Assembly (NCBI GenBank): GCA_009845905.1
Contig: VXYS01000003.1
Coordinates: 124,001 to 188,000 of the forward strand
DNA: 64,000 nt
Reading direction: 5' to 3'
From: Gammaproteobacteria bacterium
GTDB lineage: Bacteria; Pseudomonadota; Gammaproteobacteria; Steroidobacterales; Foliamicaceae
The notes below the pieces were generated by a model. The model made no database searches, was not told the origin of the DNA, and was given only the letters and a program-made list of their open reading frames with translations. This document shows, in pieces, positions 55,333 to 64,000 of this stretch. Position 1 is the stretch's first letter. Each line of letters begins with the position of its first letter. Position numbers and translations under genes: made by a program.

Positions 55333-55851
55333 TTACTCGGTGCTCACGGTGTTCGGATCGCCGTCCAGTGCCGCGGTAAAGGTCTTCCAGGGCAGGGTGA
55401 CGCAGCGGATCCGCGAAGGGTAGGAGCGAACGCTGCCCAGCGCGACGATTTCGCCCAGATCACCCAACCCGTTCTCGACGCCGGGTTTGAACGCTTCCAG
55501 GACCTTTTCCGCTTGCTGCTTCGCATGATCCGCGGTCTCGCCATCGAGAAGTTCGGTCATCATTGACGCCGAAGCCAGGCAGATCGCGCAACCGGCCGCC
55601 TCGAAGCTGATCTCGGCAATATGAAACGGGAGCGAGGGCGTCTCGCCCTCGTTGGAGGACGGGACGTCCTCCCCCCCGCGGCGCAGGCCCTCCGTCCCGG
55701 GCGTGCGGAGATACACGGTGACCTTGTCGCCGCACAGGGGATTGAATCCCTCGGCCACCCGGTCGGGCTCGTCCATGGCGTGGAAATTGCGCGGCGAACG
55801 GCAGTGCTCCAGCACCGTGCGCTGATAGAGGTTCTGCAGTTTGCTGCTCAT
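55333..55851 (-). CDS. sufU: Scaffold/sulfurtransferase SufU with in-frame palindromic insertion
   Basis: 172 residues; SufU-family members are usually about 140-150. All three metal/sulfur cysteines remain: C40 in FNPLCGDKVTV, C88 in EAAGCAICLASASMM and C150 in PSRIRCVTLPW, with D42. SufU relays sulfur from SufS, replacing SufE. Residues about 50-76, between the GDKVTVYL strand and the FHIAEISFEAAGC strand, are extra: a polar stretch of about 27 residues (GGEDVPSSNEGETPSLP at its end) encoded by a palindromic repeat at 55624-55704. It would form a surface loop between two strands. The start shares one base with the sufS stop (TGATG). Confidence 0.92.
   Translation of the reverse strand: MSSKLQNLYQRTVLEHCRSPRNFHAMDEPDRVAEGFNPLCGDKVTVYLRTPGTEGLRRGGEDVPSSNEGETPSLPFHIAEISFEAAGCAICLASASMMTELLDGETADHAKQQAEKVLEAFKPGVENGLGDLGEIVALGSVRSYPSRIRCVTLPWKTFTAALDGDPNTVSTE
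55624..55704. repeat. Palindromic element inserted in frame within sufU
   Basis: About 81 bases (27 codons) absent from the usual SufU layout. It contains two adjacent hairpins: CGAGGGCGTCTCGCCCTCG at 55633-55651 and GGAGGACGGGACGTCCTCC at 55654-55672. The first shares GCGAGGGCGTC and GCCCTCG with the intergenic repeat 54705-54774, about 900 bases away. Length is a multiple of three and contains no stop in the sufU frame. Exact borders are estimated from protein alignment by eye. Confidence 0.75.
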
Positions 55852-57110
55852 CAGGCCTGGCCAAGCAGCCTGCGCGCGGTTCCGATCCCGGCGGCAAGAC
55901 GGTCAATCTCTTCACGGGTGTTGTAGAAGGCGAACGATGCGCGGGAGGTGCCGGGCACACCGAAGCGGTCCATCAGCGGCATCGCGCAATGGTGGCCGGC
56001 GCGAATGGCGACGCCTTCATGATCCAGCACGGTGCCCAGGTCGTGCGGATGAATGCCGTCGATCACGAACGACACGACCGCGGACTTGGGGGACGCCGTG
56101 CCGATGATCCTCAAACCCGGAACGTCCTGCAGGCGCTCCGTTGCGTGCTCCAGCAAATCGTGCTCCAGGACCGCGAGGCGTTCGAGTCCGTGCCCGGCGA
56201 GATAGTCCATGGCCGCGCCAAGGCCGACGGCCCCGGATATATTGGGGGTGCCGGCCTCGAACTTGTGCGGCGGATCGTTGTAGGTGGTGCCGTCGAAGCG
56301 AACTTCGAGGATCATCTCGCCACCGCCCAGAAACGGCGGCAGTTCGTCCAGCCAGGGCTTGCGCGCGTAGAGCGCGCCGATGCCGGTCGGGGCGTACATC
56401 TTGTGGCCCGAAAGCGCATAGAAATCGCAGCCGAGTTCCTGCATGTCGAGCGGGATATGCCCGGCGGCCTGGGCGCCGTCGATCAGGATGGCCGCGCCGG
56501 CGCGCCGCGCCAGTCCGCAAATCTCCGCGACCGGATTGATTACTCCCATGGCGTTGGACACATGGGCTACCGCCACGAGTCGCGTCCTGCCGCCGATCAG
56601 TCCGGCGAGAGCGGCCATGTCCAGCTCGCCCGAGTCCAGTACAGGCGCTACCCGGATTTTCGCGCCGGTGCGCTCGCAAAGCTGCTGCCACGGCACGATG
56701 TTGGAATGGTGTTCCATGCCCGTCAGCACGATTTCCGAGTCCGCATCCATGCGGCCGTCCATGCAGCGCGCCACAAGGTTGATCGATTCGGTGGCCCCGC
56801 GGGTAAAGACGATCTCGTCGTCGGATGCGGCGTTCAACCAGCCGCGCGTGCGTTTGCGCGCCCCCTCGAAGGCCGCGGTCGCCCGGTCGGAACGGGCATG
56901 CACGCCCCGATGCACATTGGCGTGCATCTCGACTTCATAGTCGGTCAGCGCGTCCATGACCGCCTGCGGCCGCTGGGTGGATGCGGCGTTGTCCAGGTAG
57001 GCGAGGGGATTGCCATGCACGGTCGTGGCCAGACCGGGGAAGTCCGCACGCAGGGTTTGCGCCGACAGCGGCTCCCGGACGGCGGCGAGGCGGGCGGTGG
57101 CGCTGCTCAT
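55851..57110 (-). CDS. sufS: Cysteine desulfurase SufS (group II)
   Basis: 419 residues. PLP enzyme that takes sulfur from cysteine as a persulfide. Recognised by YLDNAASTQRPQAVMDAL, NVHRGVHARSDRATAAFEGA, FTRGATESINLVA, the PLP lysine in ALSGHKMYAPTGIGALY, and the active-site cysteine in IRAGHHCAMPLMDRFGVPGT. It acts with SufU (next gene) as sulfur acceptor and feeds the SufBCD scaffold. It lies 5 bases after sufD. Confidence 0.96.
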   Translation of the reverse strand: MSSATARLAAVREPLSAQTLRADFPGLATTVHGNPLAYLDNAASTQRPQAVMDALTDYEVEMHANVHRGVHARSDRATAAFEGARKRTRGWLNAASDDEIVFTRGATESINLVARCMDGRMDADSEIVLTGMEHHSNIVPWQQLCERTGAKIRVAPVLDSGELDMAALAGLIGGRTRLVAVAHVSNAMGVINPVAEICGLARRAGAAILIDGAQAAGHIPLDMQELGCDFYALSGHKMYAPTGIGALYARKPWLDELPPFLGGGEMILEVRFDGTTYNDPPHKFEAGTPNISGAVGLGAAMDYLAGHGLERLAVLEHDLLEHATERLQDVPGLRIIGTASPKSAVVSFVIDGIHPHDLGTVLDHEGVAIRAGHHCAMPLMDRFGVPGTSRASFAFYNTREEIDRLAAGIGTARRLLGQA

Positions 57111-57115
57111 GGTGT

Positions 57116-57979
57116 TCAGGCTGCCAGCCTTAGTGGCGCCAGGTCCCGAAGCGCGCGGCTGAGCATCCCGTCGGCCATCTTCTGCGCGCGGGGCATTTCG
57201 ATGTCGTTGCTGATCGAGGAGGCGAACGCCCGCACCAGCATGGCCCGGGCCTGATCCGGCGGCAATCCGCGGGTCCTCAGGTAGAACAGCACCGCCTCAT
57301 CCAGCGCGCCGGTCGCGGCGCCGTGGGCGCACTGCACTTCGTCGGCATAGACCTCCAGTTCCGGGCGGGTTTCCATGCGGGCGGACTCGTCGAGCAGGAG
57401 ATTGTCGTTCCGCAGCCGGGCGTCGGCGCCCTGGCCGTCCGGCGGAATCAATATCCTTCCCGTGAAGCCGCCATGACTTTCCGCGCCCAGAACGCAGCGG
57501 CACAGGCTTTCGCTCTCGGCGTGACGGGCATGATGGGCGATTTCCAGGTCCAGTTCCGCGCGCCGTCCGGTGTCCGCCATCATCAGGTGGCCGTGCCGGA
57601 ATCGGGACCGGGCACCCATCAGGCCGGCGCGCAGCGATTCGCGATCGAGGCTTGCGCCGGAACCCACGCGGACAAACTCGAGCCGCGCCTCCTGCGCAAG
57701 GCGAACCTGCCGATTGATCTCGATCGTGCCTTCGCCCGAATCGTCCACGACGGCGACGTGGCGCATTCGGGCGCCGCGGCCGACCTGAACGTCAACCTCA
57801 AGGTGTGCGGCAAAGTCGCCCCGCCCCTCGTGAAGCTCCTCGAGGTCCAGCACGCTTCCCGGTTCCAGCACGATCCGCAACACTTCCGCTGCCGGGGCGT
57901 CAGCGCGGTGATTCATGCGCAGGGTCTCGGTGCGCCGCTCGCCGGCCTTCACGACGATTTCCATGGCCTTGCCGCTCAC
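57116..57979 (-). CDS. sufD: Fe-S assembly scaffold subunit SufD
   Basis: 287 residues, noticeably shorter than E. coli SufD (about 420), because the N-terminal helical domain is reduced; the protein starts almost directly at the beta-helix. Core blocks: RLRNDNLLLDESARMETRPE, LEVYADEVQCAHGAATGALD and FYLRTRGLPPDQARAMLVRA, including the cysteine and histidine of the AxxVxCSHGAT-type motif shared with SufB. It pairs with SufB on the SufC ATPase dimer. Overlaps sufC by 4 bases. Confidence 0.93.
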   Translation of the reverse strand: MSGKAMEIVVKAGERRTETLRMNHRADAPAAEVLRIVLEPGSVLDLEELHEGRGDFAAHLEVDVQVGRGARMRHVAVVDDSGEGTIEINRQVRLAQEARLEFVRVGSGASLDRESLRAGLMGARSRFRHGHLMMADTGRRAELDLEIAHHARHAESESLCRCVLGAESHGGFTGRILIPPDGQGADARLRNDNLLLDESARMETRPELEVYADEVQCAHGAATGALDEAVLFYLRTRGLPPDQARAMLVRAFASSISNDIEMPRAQKMADGMLSRALRDLAPLRLAA

Positions 57980-58733
57980 GCCGCCTCCCGGAGGAATGGT
58001 TCGTATCCCGAAGCCTCCAGCTCGCTCACCAGTTCGGCGCCCCCGGACCGGGCGATGCTTCCACCGGCCAGGACGTGCACACGGTCGGGCGAAACCAGGT
58101 TCAGGATCCGCTCGTAGTGGGTGATCAGCACGAACGCGCGCCGTCCATCGCGCAGCGCGCGGATCCCCGAGGCAACGATCTTGAGCGCGTCGATATCCAG
58201 CCCGGAATCGGTCTCGTCCAGCACCGCCAGCCGCGGCTTCAGCACGGCGAGTTGAAGGATCTCGTTGCGCTTCTTCTCCCCGCCGGAGAAGCCTTCGTTC
58301 ACGCCGCGCTTGAGCAGTTCGGGCTTGAGTTTCAGCCGCGCCGCCTCGGCGCGGGCCTGTTTCAGGAAAGCCGCGGCGTTGATTTCTTCTTTGCCCGCCG
58401 CCTTGCGCTGCGCGTTGACGGCCGAGCGCAGCAGGTACATATTGCTCACGCCGGGTATTTCCACCGGGTATTGAAAGCCGAGGAAAAGTCCCTTGCAGGC
58501 GCGCTCTTCGGGGTTCATGTCCAGCAGGGACTCGCCGTCCAGCAATACGCTGCCGCCTGTGACCTCGTAGCCGTCGCGGCCCGCCAGCGTCTGCGCCAGC
58601 GTACTCTTGCCGGCGCCGTTCGGCCCCATGATGGCGTGCACTTCGCCGGCCCGGACCTCAAGCGACAGGCCGCTCAGGATTTCCTTGTTCTCGACGCTGA
58701 CCCTGAGGCCGCGAATGTCCAGCAGCGGCGCGC

Positions 58734-58737
<4 letters not shown>
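57976..58737 (-). CDS. sufC: Fe-S assembly ATPase SufC
   Basis: 253-residue ABC-type ATPase without membrane partner. Walker [18 protein letters not shown]-loop region [17 protein letters not shown] (SufC-typical), signature [19 protein letters not shown], Walker [17 protein letters not shown] and H-loop [11 protein letters not shown]. It powers conformational changes in SufBCD during cluster assembly. Start and stop both overlap neighbours by 4 bases. Confidence 0.97.
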
Positions 58738-60187
<1,450 letters not shown>

Positions 60188-60191
<4 letters not shown>

Positions 60192-60646
60192 CTCCCCATC
60201 CTCGCGCTGAGGTCGGCCGACAGCCTGCGGGTCCTGAAGCCGGGAGCGGACCGCCGCAGGTCACTCAGCGTGACCTCCGTCAGCGCGCCGCGAATCGCGC
60301 GGTTGATCTGCCGCCACGCGCCGCCCACGGTACAGAACGACTCCAGCTCGCACTGGCTTTCCGCATGGCTGCATTCGGTGAGCGCCATTGGTCCTTCCAG
60401 CGCCTCGAGTATCTCCACCGCGTTGATGTCGCGCGCCGAGCGCGCCAGCCGGTAACCGCCCAAGGCGCCGCGCTCGGAACGCACCAGGCCACGGCCTGCG
60501 AGCTGCTTGAGAAGCTTTTGTGCAGTCGGTAGCCGGAGGTGGGTCGCGGCGGCAATTTTCTTGGCCGAAAGCGACTGGCCCTCGGCCTGCGCCAGACAGC
60601 CGAGGATCATGGTCCCGTAGTCCGTAAGCCTGCTGACTCTGAGCAT
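60188..60646 (-). CDS. sufR: Rrf2-family SUF operon regulator (SufR/IscR-like)
   Basis: 152 residues from ATG 60646 ([20 protein letters not shown]), the usual N-terminus of the SUF-system Rrf2 regulators; TTG 60667 would add seven residues. The winged helix spans about 1-75 ([37 protein letters not shown]). A cluster-binding loop has three cysteines in [14 protein letters not shown]. By analogy with IscR, the holo-form represses and the apo-form relieves the suf genes when clusters are scarce. It heads the operon, overlaps sufB by 4 bases, and a GACT/AGTC palindrome lies just upstream. Confidence 0.94.
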
Positions 60647-60670
60647 TTGCGCGCGCTCCAAATTCAATCA

Positions 60671-60685
60671 GGACTATTTTAGTCC
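60671..60685 (-). promoter_or_regulatory. Candidate SufR/IscR-type operator and -10 of the suf operon
   Basis: GGACTATTTTAGTCC is a perfect palindrome (six-base arms around TTT) located 25 bases upstream of sufR ATG 60646. Read on the minus strand its core GACTAAAATAGTC matches the centre of type 1 IscR sites. The included TAAAAT also fits a -10 hexamer, so a bound repressor would cover the promoter. Autoregulation of the suf operon follows as an inference. Confidence 0.7.
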
Positions 60686-60799
60686 AAAATGGTCCCCCGA
60701 ACCGGCCGGATGCTCGCCCGGAGGGCAATGAGGTGGCGGTCCGGCAAGCGCGGGAATACACTACATGCCGGAAATCACGGCGAACGGAGAAATCAGCAG

Positions 60800-61816
60800 A
60801 TGACGAACGCGAACCTGGCCGAAACCGCACAAGCCATGGTGGCGCCCGGCAAGGGCATCCTGGCGGCCGACGAAAGCACTCCAACGATTGGAAAGCGCTT
60901 TGCGGGCATCGGAGTGGAATCGACCGAGCCGTTGCGCCGCGACTACCGCGCCATGCTGTTTGCCGCACCGGAAGCCGACCAATACATCGGCGGCGTGATC
61001 CTCTTCGACGAGACCCTCAGGCAGACCATGCCGGACGGCGAGCCGATTCCGCAGTACCTGGCGGGCAGGGGCATGATTCCGGGAATCAAGGTGGACAAGG
61101 GCGCCAAGCCGCTGGCCGGCTGCCCGGGCGAGAAGGTGACGGAAGGGCTGGACGGGTTGCGCGAGCGGCTGGCGGAATATCGCGGCCTCGGCGCCCGGTT
61201 CGCCAAGTGGCGGGCGGTGATCGCGATCGGCGAGGGCGCGCCCAGCGACTGCTGCGTGCATGCCAATGCCCATGCGCTGGCGCGCTACGCAGCGCTATGC
61301 CAGGAGGCCGGCCTGGTGCCCATCGTGGAACCGGAAGTGCTGATGGACGGACCGCACCCCATATCCCGTTGCGAGCAGGTGACCGGCGCGGTGCTCGATC
61401 AGACCTTCGACGAACTGGAACGGCAGCGGGTGGATCTGGAAGGCATCGTGCTGAAGCCCAACATGGTCGTGTCCGGCAGCGAGTGCCCGGCGCAGGCCGG
61501 CGTGGAGGAGGTAGCGGAAGCCACCCTGCGGACCCTGAAGGCGCATGTGCCGGCGGCGGTGCCGGGCATCGCTTTCCTGTCCGGCGGACAGTCGGCGGAA
61601 GAGGCGACCGCGCACCTGAGCGCGATGAATGCGCGGGGACCGCACCCTTGGCAGGTGTCCTTCTCGTACGGTCGCGCGCTGCAGGCGCCGGCGCTGGCCG
61701 CCTGGCAGGGCAGGGCGGATCAGCTGGGCGACGCGCAGCGGGCCTTCGGCGAGCGCGCGCGGCTCAACGGCCTGGCGCGCACCGGCGACTACCGCCCCGA
61801 GCTGGAAGCCGCCTAG
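60800..61816 (+). CDS. Class I fructose-bisphosphate aldolase
   Basis: 338 residues from ATG 60800 (MTNANLAETAQAMVAPGKGI). This is the Schiff-base (class I) aldolase common in animals and plants and found in some bacteria. Family blocks: GKGILAADESTPTIGKRF, AGIGVESTEPLRRDYRAMLF, VILFDETLRQTMPDG, the catalytic lysine in GIVLKPNMVVSG, and PAAVPGIAFLSGGQSAEEAT and HPWQVSFSYGRALQAPAL. It splits fructose-1,6-bisphosphate without metal. The C-terminal tyrosine in GDYRPELEAA is not at the very end as in the animal enzyme. It is divergent from sufR with about 150 bases between them. Confidence 0.96.
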   Translation: MTNANLAETAQAMVAPGKGILAADESTPTIGKRFAGIGVESTEPLRRDYRAMLFAAPEADQYIGGVILFDETLRQTMPDGEPIPQYLAGRGMIPGIKVDKGAKPLAGCPGEKVTEGLDGLRERLAEYRGLGARFAKWRAVIAIGEGAPSDCCVHANAHALARYAALCQEAGLVPIVEPEVLMDGPHPISRCEQVTGAVLDQTFDELERQRVDLEGIVLKPNMVVSGSECPAQAGVEEVAEATLRTLKAHVPAAVPGIAFLSGGQSAEEATAHLSAMNARGPHPWQVSFSYGRALQAPALAAWQGRADQLGDAQRAFGERARLNGLARTGDYRPELEAA

Positions 61817-61828
61817 CAGGAGCGAGAG

Positions 61829-63151
61829 TCAGGCTTTCGCGACGCCGCGTAGCGGGGGGATCAGGTAGTACAGGACCAGGTACGCCACCATCGAGCCTGC
61901 CAGGCCGGAAAGCGCCGGCACCAGCCATTCGGGCGCGTAGTAGTAGCTCAGCAGCCCCAGCGGGTAGGCGAACAGCGCGGCCCAGTTGATGACGGGCAGG
62001 CGCGCGTCCTCGCCGGCGTCCATTTTTCCGCGGGCCACGAAGTAGTAGTGCGCGATGACCGGACCGATCAGCGGCGGAACCCATATCGCCAGCGCGCCGA
62101 TCCAGAACAGGAACTGCTGGTAGATTCCCAGCCCCAGTATGGTCCCCAGCAGTCCGCAGATCACCGTCATGACCCGGCGCGGCCGGCGCATGATGCTTGA
62201 AGTCTGGATGACCGGGAGGTAGAGATTCGCGTCGCCGGTGGTCCAGAGCGCGACGCTCATTCCGATGACGCCCAGCCAGGCGATAAACCCGGCCTGTTCG
62301 CGCAGGTAGGAAGTGAAATCGCCGTCGCCGCCATATACGACTCCTCCCAGCGCGCCCACGATCTGCAGGAACCACTGCGCGATGATCAGGACGATGAACG
62401 GTATGGCGATGGCCACCCACGCGCGCTTGGCGAAGCGCGTGTACTCCGCCATCACCACGGCCCCGACGATCCACGAGCCGATGACGACATTGACCCCGTT
62501 CAACACGCTCAGGGGCGATTCCGAATTCGCGGCCTTGTCGGCCGAGAGCGCGAGGAAGGCGTCCCAGCCGCCGGCCTGCCCGACATTGAGGTCGATCGAA
62601 TACAGTCCGACCGCCACCAGCACGACCACCGACGGCACGCTGACCCATTCCAGGGCCCGGACACCGAAATAGGTGGTTACCGTGAACAGCAGGCCCGCCA
62701 GCAGCGCGACGACGTAAAACGCCGTGCTGTCGAAGTCCTGCGCCCAGGCGAAGCCGAAGGCGCCCACCACGATGCCCTGCCATCCGATGGTCAACAGGGC
62801 GATGAACAACACTGGAATGTAGGCGCCGAAGCGTCCGTACACGAGCCGGTACAAGAGGCCGCTGTTGCAGGCGGTCTTGTAACCCATGTAGCCCACGACC
62901 GCGCCGATCGCGAAATTGGCGAGGTTGCCGTAGAAGGAAGCCTGCACGGCATCGGGCCAGAAGCTCATCCCCTTGCCCAGCGCGCCTCCGGTCAGCAGGC
63001 CGGTCACCAGAAAACCCCATCCGAAGGCCAGCGTCAACAGCGGCAGCGTATTGCGCCGCTGCGCGTCACTGAGCGGCGTCAGCGGGTTGTCGGCGCTTTG
63101 CCGCTCCTCCTCGGGCTGCAAGGTCCACCATTCCTGTAGTCGATTTGCCAT
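61829..63151 (-). CDS. NCS1-family purine/cytosine permease (CodB-like)
   Basis: 440 residues with about twelve membrane helices. NCS1 symporter features: N-terminal LTPLSDAQRRNTLPLLTLAF, then GWGFLVTGLLTGGALGKGMS, YMGYKTACNSGLLYRLVYGR, FGAYIPVLFIALLTIGWQGI, IVGAVVMAEYTRFAKR and WTTGDANLYLPVIQTSSIMR. Closest in style to cytosine permease CodB; related members carry hydantoin, thiamine precursors or purines. The only close neighbours are the convergent aldolase gene (13 bases between stops) and the protease gene behind it, so context does not identify the substrate. Confidence 0.9.
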   Translation of the reverse strand: MANRLQEWWTLQPEEERQSADNPLTPLSDAQRRNTLPLLTLAFGWGFLVTGLLTGGALGKGMSFWPDAVQASFYGNLANFAIGAVVGYMGYKTACNSGLLYRLVYGRFGAYIPVLFIALLTIGWQGIVVGAFGFAWAQDFDSTAFYVVALLAGLLFTVTTYFGVRALEWVSVPSVVVLVAVGLYSIDLNVGQAGGWDAFLALSADKAANSESPLSVLNGVNVVIGSWIVGAVVMAEYTRFAKRAWVAIAIPFIVLIIAQWFLQIVGALGGVVYGGDGDFTSYLREQAGFIAWLGVIGMSVALWTTGDANLYLPVIQTSSIMRRPRRVMTVICGLLGTILGLGIYQQFLFWIGALAIWVPPLIGPVIAHYYFVARGKMDAGEDARLPVINWAALFAYPLGLLSYYYAPEWLVPALSGLAGSMVAYLVLYYLIPPLRGVAKA

Positions 63152-63165
63152 AGTCAGGATCCCCT

Positions 63166-64000
63166 CTATCCCCTCTGCTCCGACGATTCCTCGTCGGATT
63201 CCTCGTCTTTCCGTTCGCGCCTGCCGCCGTCTTCGGCCATCAGCTCCACCTGCTCCAGGCGCGCCTCGATGCGGCTGCGCCGAACATCGTCGGCATGTTC
63301 CGCGGCCTTGAGCGCGAGCTGAAGCTGCGTGTGGGCGCCATTCAGGTTGCGGCGCATGATCTCGTACTCGGCCATGTAGTAGTGGGCATCTGCCGTCTGG
63401 CCGGACTCTCCGCTTGCCTGGGCCAGCAGGCGCATGGTCTCCAGGTCGAGCTTGTCGTCCAGCAGATAGCCCATCAGCAGTTCGCGGGCGAGCGGCGCCT
63501 GCCCCTCGGCCAGCAGGACTTCCGCATAGCGATGCCCCAGGCTCGGGTTGCCGGGGAACAGCGCCAGCGCCTCTTCGAAAATCCGCCGTGCCGCGCTACC
63601 GTCCCCCGCAACCGCATGGGCCCGTGCAACCGCGATCCGCAACGGGATGGAGTCCGGATGGTCCGCCAGCAGGTTATTCAGAACAGCCTGTGCCTCATCG
63701 GCGCGTCCCATACCCAGAAGGGCCAGCCCCTGCCCGTAGAACCTCCCGACGTCCGCCTCGGTCTCCGTGAGCGGCTGCGAGCGAAACTGCCGCATCGCCT
63801 CTTCCGGGCTGTCACTGCCCAGCAGCCGAGCCTGCGCCCGCGCCAGGTAATAGCTGAGGCTGTTGTCGACGTTGCGCAGCATGTCGGGCGCAATCCGCGA
63901 GCGCGCCTCGGCGATGCGGTTGACGCTGACCGGGTGCGTGCGAAGGATTTCCGGTATGGCCCTTGCGGAAAGCGATTCCGCGCGCGACATCGTCTCAAAG
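63166..64000 (-). CDS. bepA: BepA-like M48 metalloprotease with TPR domain, 5' truncated by window edge
   Basis: Frame open through base 64000, so the N-terminal catalytic part (HExxH) is outside the window. What remains starts near the end of the M48 domain (PEILRTHPVSVNRIAEARSR, close to the YLRTHPL-x-x-x-RI block of BepA) and continues as TPR repeats (FYGQGLALLGMGRADEAQAV, AVARAHAVAGDGSAARRIFE, ALFPGNPSLGHRYAEVLLAE, YYMAEYEIMRRNLNGAHTQL). The C-terminus is very charged (GGRRERKDEESDEESSEQRG). BepA assists or degrades LptD and BAM substrates in the periplasm. ATG 63990 is internal, not the real start. Confidence 0.9.
   Translation of the reverse strand, partial: FETMSRAESLSARAIPEILRTHPVSVNRIAEARSRIAPDMLRNVDNSLSYYLARAQARLLGSDSPEEAMRQFRSQPLTETEADVGRFYGQGLALLGMGRADEAQAVLNNLLADHPDSIPLRIAVARAHAVAGDGSAARRIFEEALALFPGNPSLGHRYAEVLLAEGQAPLARELLMGYLLDDKLDLETMRLLAQASGESGQTADAHYYMAEYEIMRRNLNGAHTQLQLALKAAEHADDVRRSRIEARLEQVELMAEDGGRRERKDEESDEESSEQRG

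Overview
The window is GC-rich, densely packed bacterial chromosome with many ATGA or GTGA stop/start overlaps. Gene order points to a gammaproteobacterium: smpB/ratA-rnfH/bamE/fur/recN/nadK beside grpE-dnaK-dnaJ-dapB-carA-carB-greA-rlmE-ftsH matches the arrangement known from Pseudomonas and relatives, and rpsP-rimM-trmD-rplS is also classical. TonB receptors, RND pumps, a TRAP transporter and a SUF operon fit a free-living or marine heterotroph. I cannot name a genus. No rRNA, tRNA, CRISPR array or insertion sequence was seen.

Layout. 1-1680: the 3' part of a TonB-dependent receptor. 1717-13694: a minus-strand operon of an NCS2 nucleobase permease, two membrane-fusion proteins and two RND pumps. 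13767-14651: an outer-membrane barrel. 14741-19504: smpB, ratA-rnfH, bamE, fur, recN, nadK. 19548-32701: the chaperone operon with two candidate heat-shock promoters, then dapB, carAB, greA, rlmE, a peroxiredoxin and ftsH. 32774-36405: an aromatic amino acid decarboxylase with a small partner protein, diverging from an O-methyltransferase and a metallo-beta-lactamase-fold protein. 36606-41788: the imuA-imuB-dnaE2 mutagenesis cassette. 41862-48980: rpsP-rimM-trmD-rplS running without a break into a TRAP transporter and a sugar-dehydrogenase-like protein. 49031-54703: sppA, an ABC pair and two tandem alpha/beta hydrolases. 54776-60646: sufR-B-C-D-S-U-T on the minus strand. 60800-64000: class I aldolase, an NCS1 permease and the C-terminal part of a BepA-like protease.

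The most unusual region is 1717-13694. The first RND pump is 1524 residues long because its cytoplasmic end carries a module resembling one half of glutamine synthetase adenylyltransferase (GlnE), with all three catalytic acidic residues replaced. The nucleobase permease at the head of the same operon ends in a soluble segment resembling a degenerate GHKL/RsbW-type ATPase. Two different transporters in one operon, each with what looks like a dead regulatory enzyme domain in the cytosol, is the best candidate here for an undescribed system.

Other oddities: a family of long palindromes whose arms differ between copies but pair within each copy; a palindromic element inserted in frame in sufU; a ribosomal protein S16 with an acidic tail of about 145 residues; TRAP genes coupled to rplS; a duplicated hydrolase lacking a normal start codon; and AT-rich tandem repeats after ftsH.
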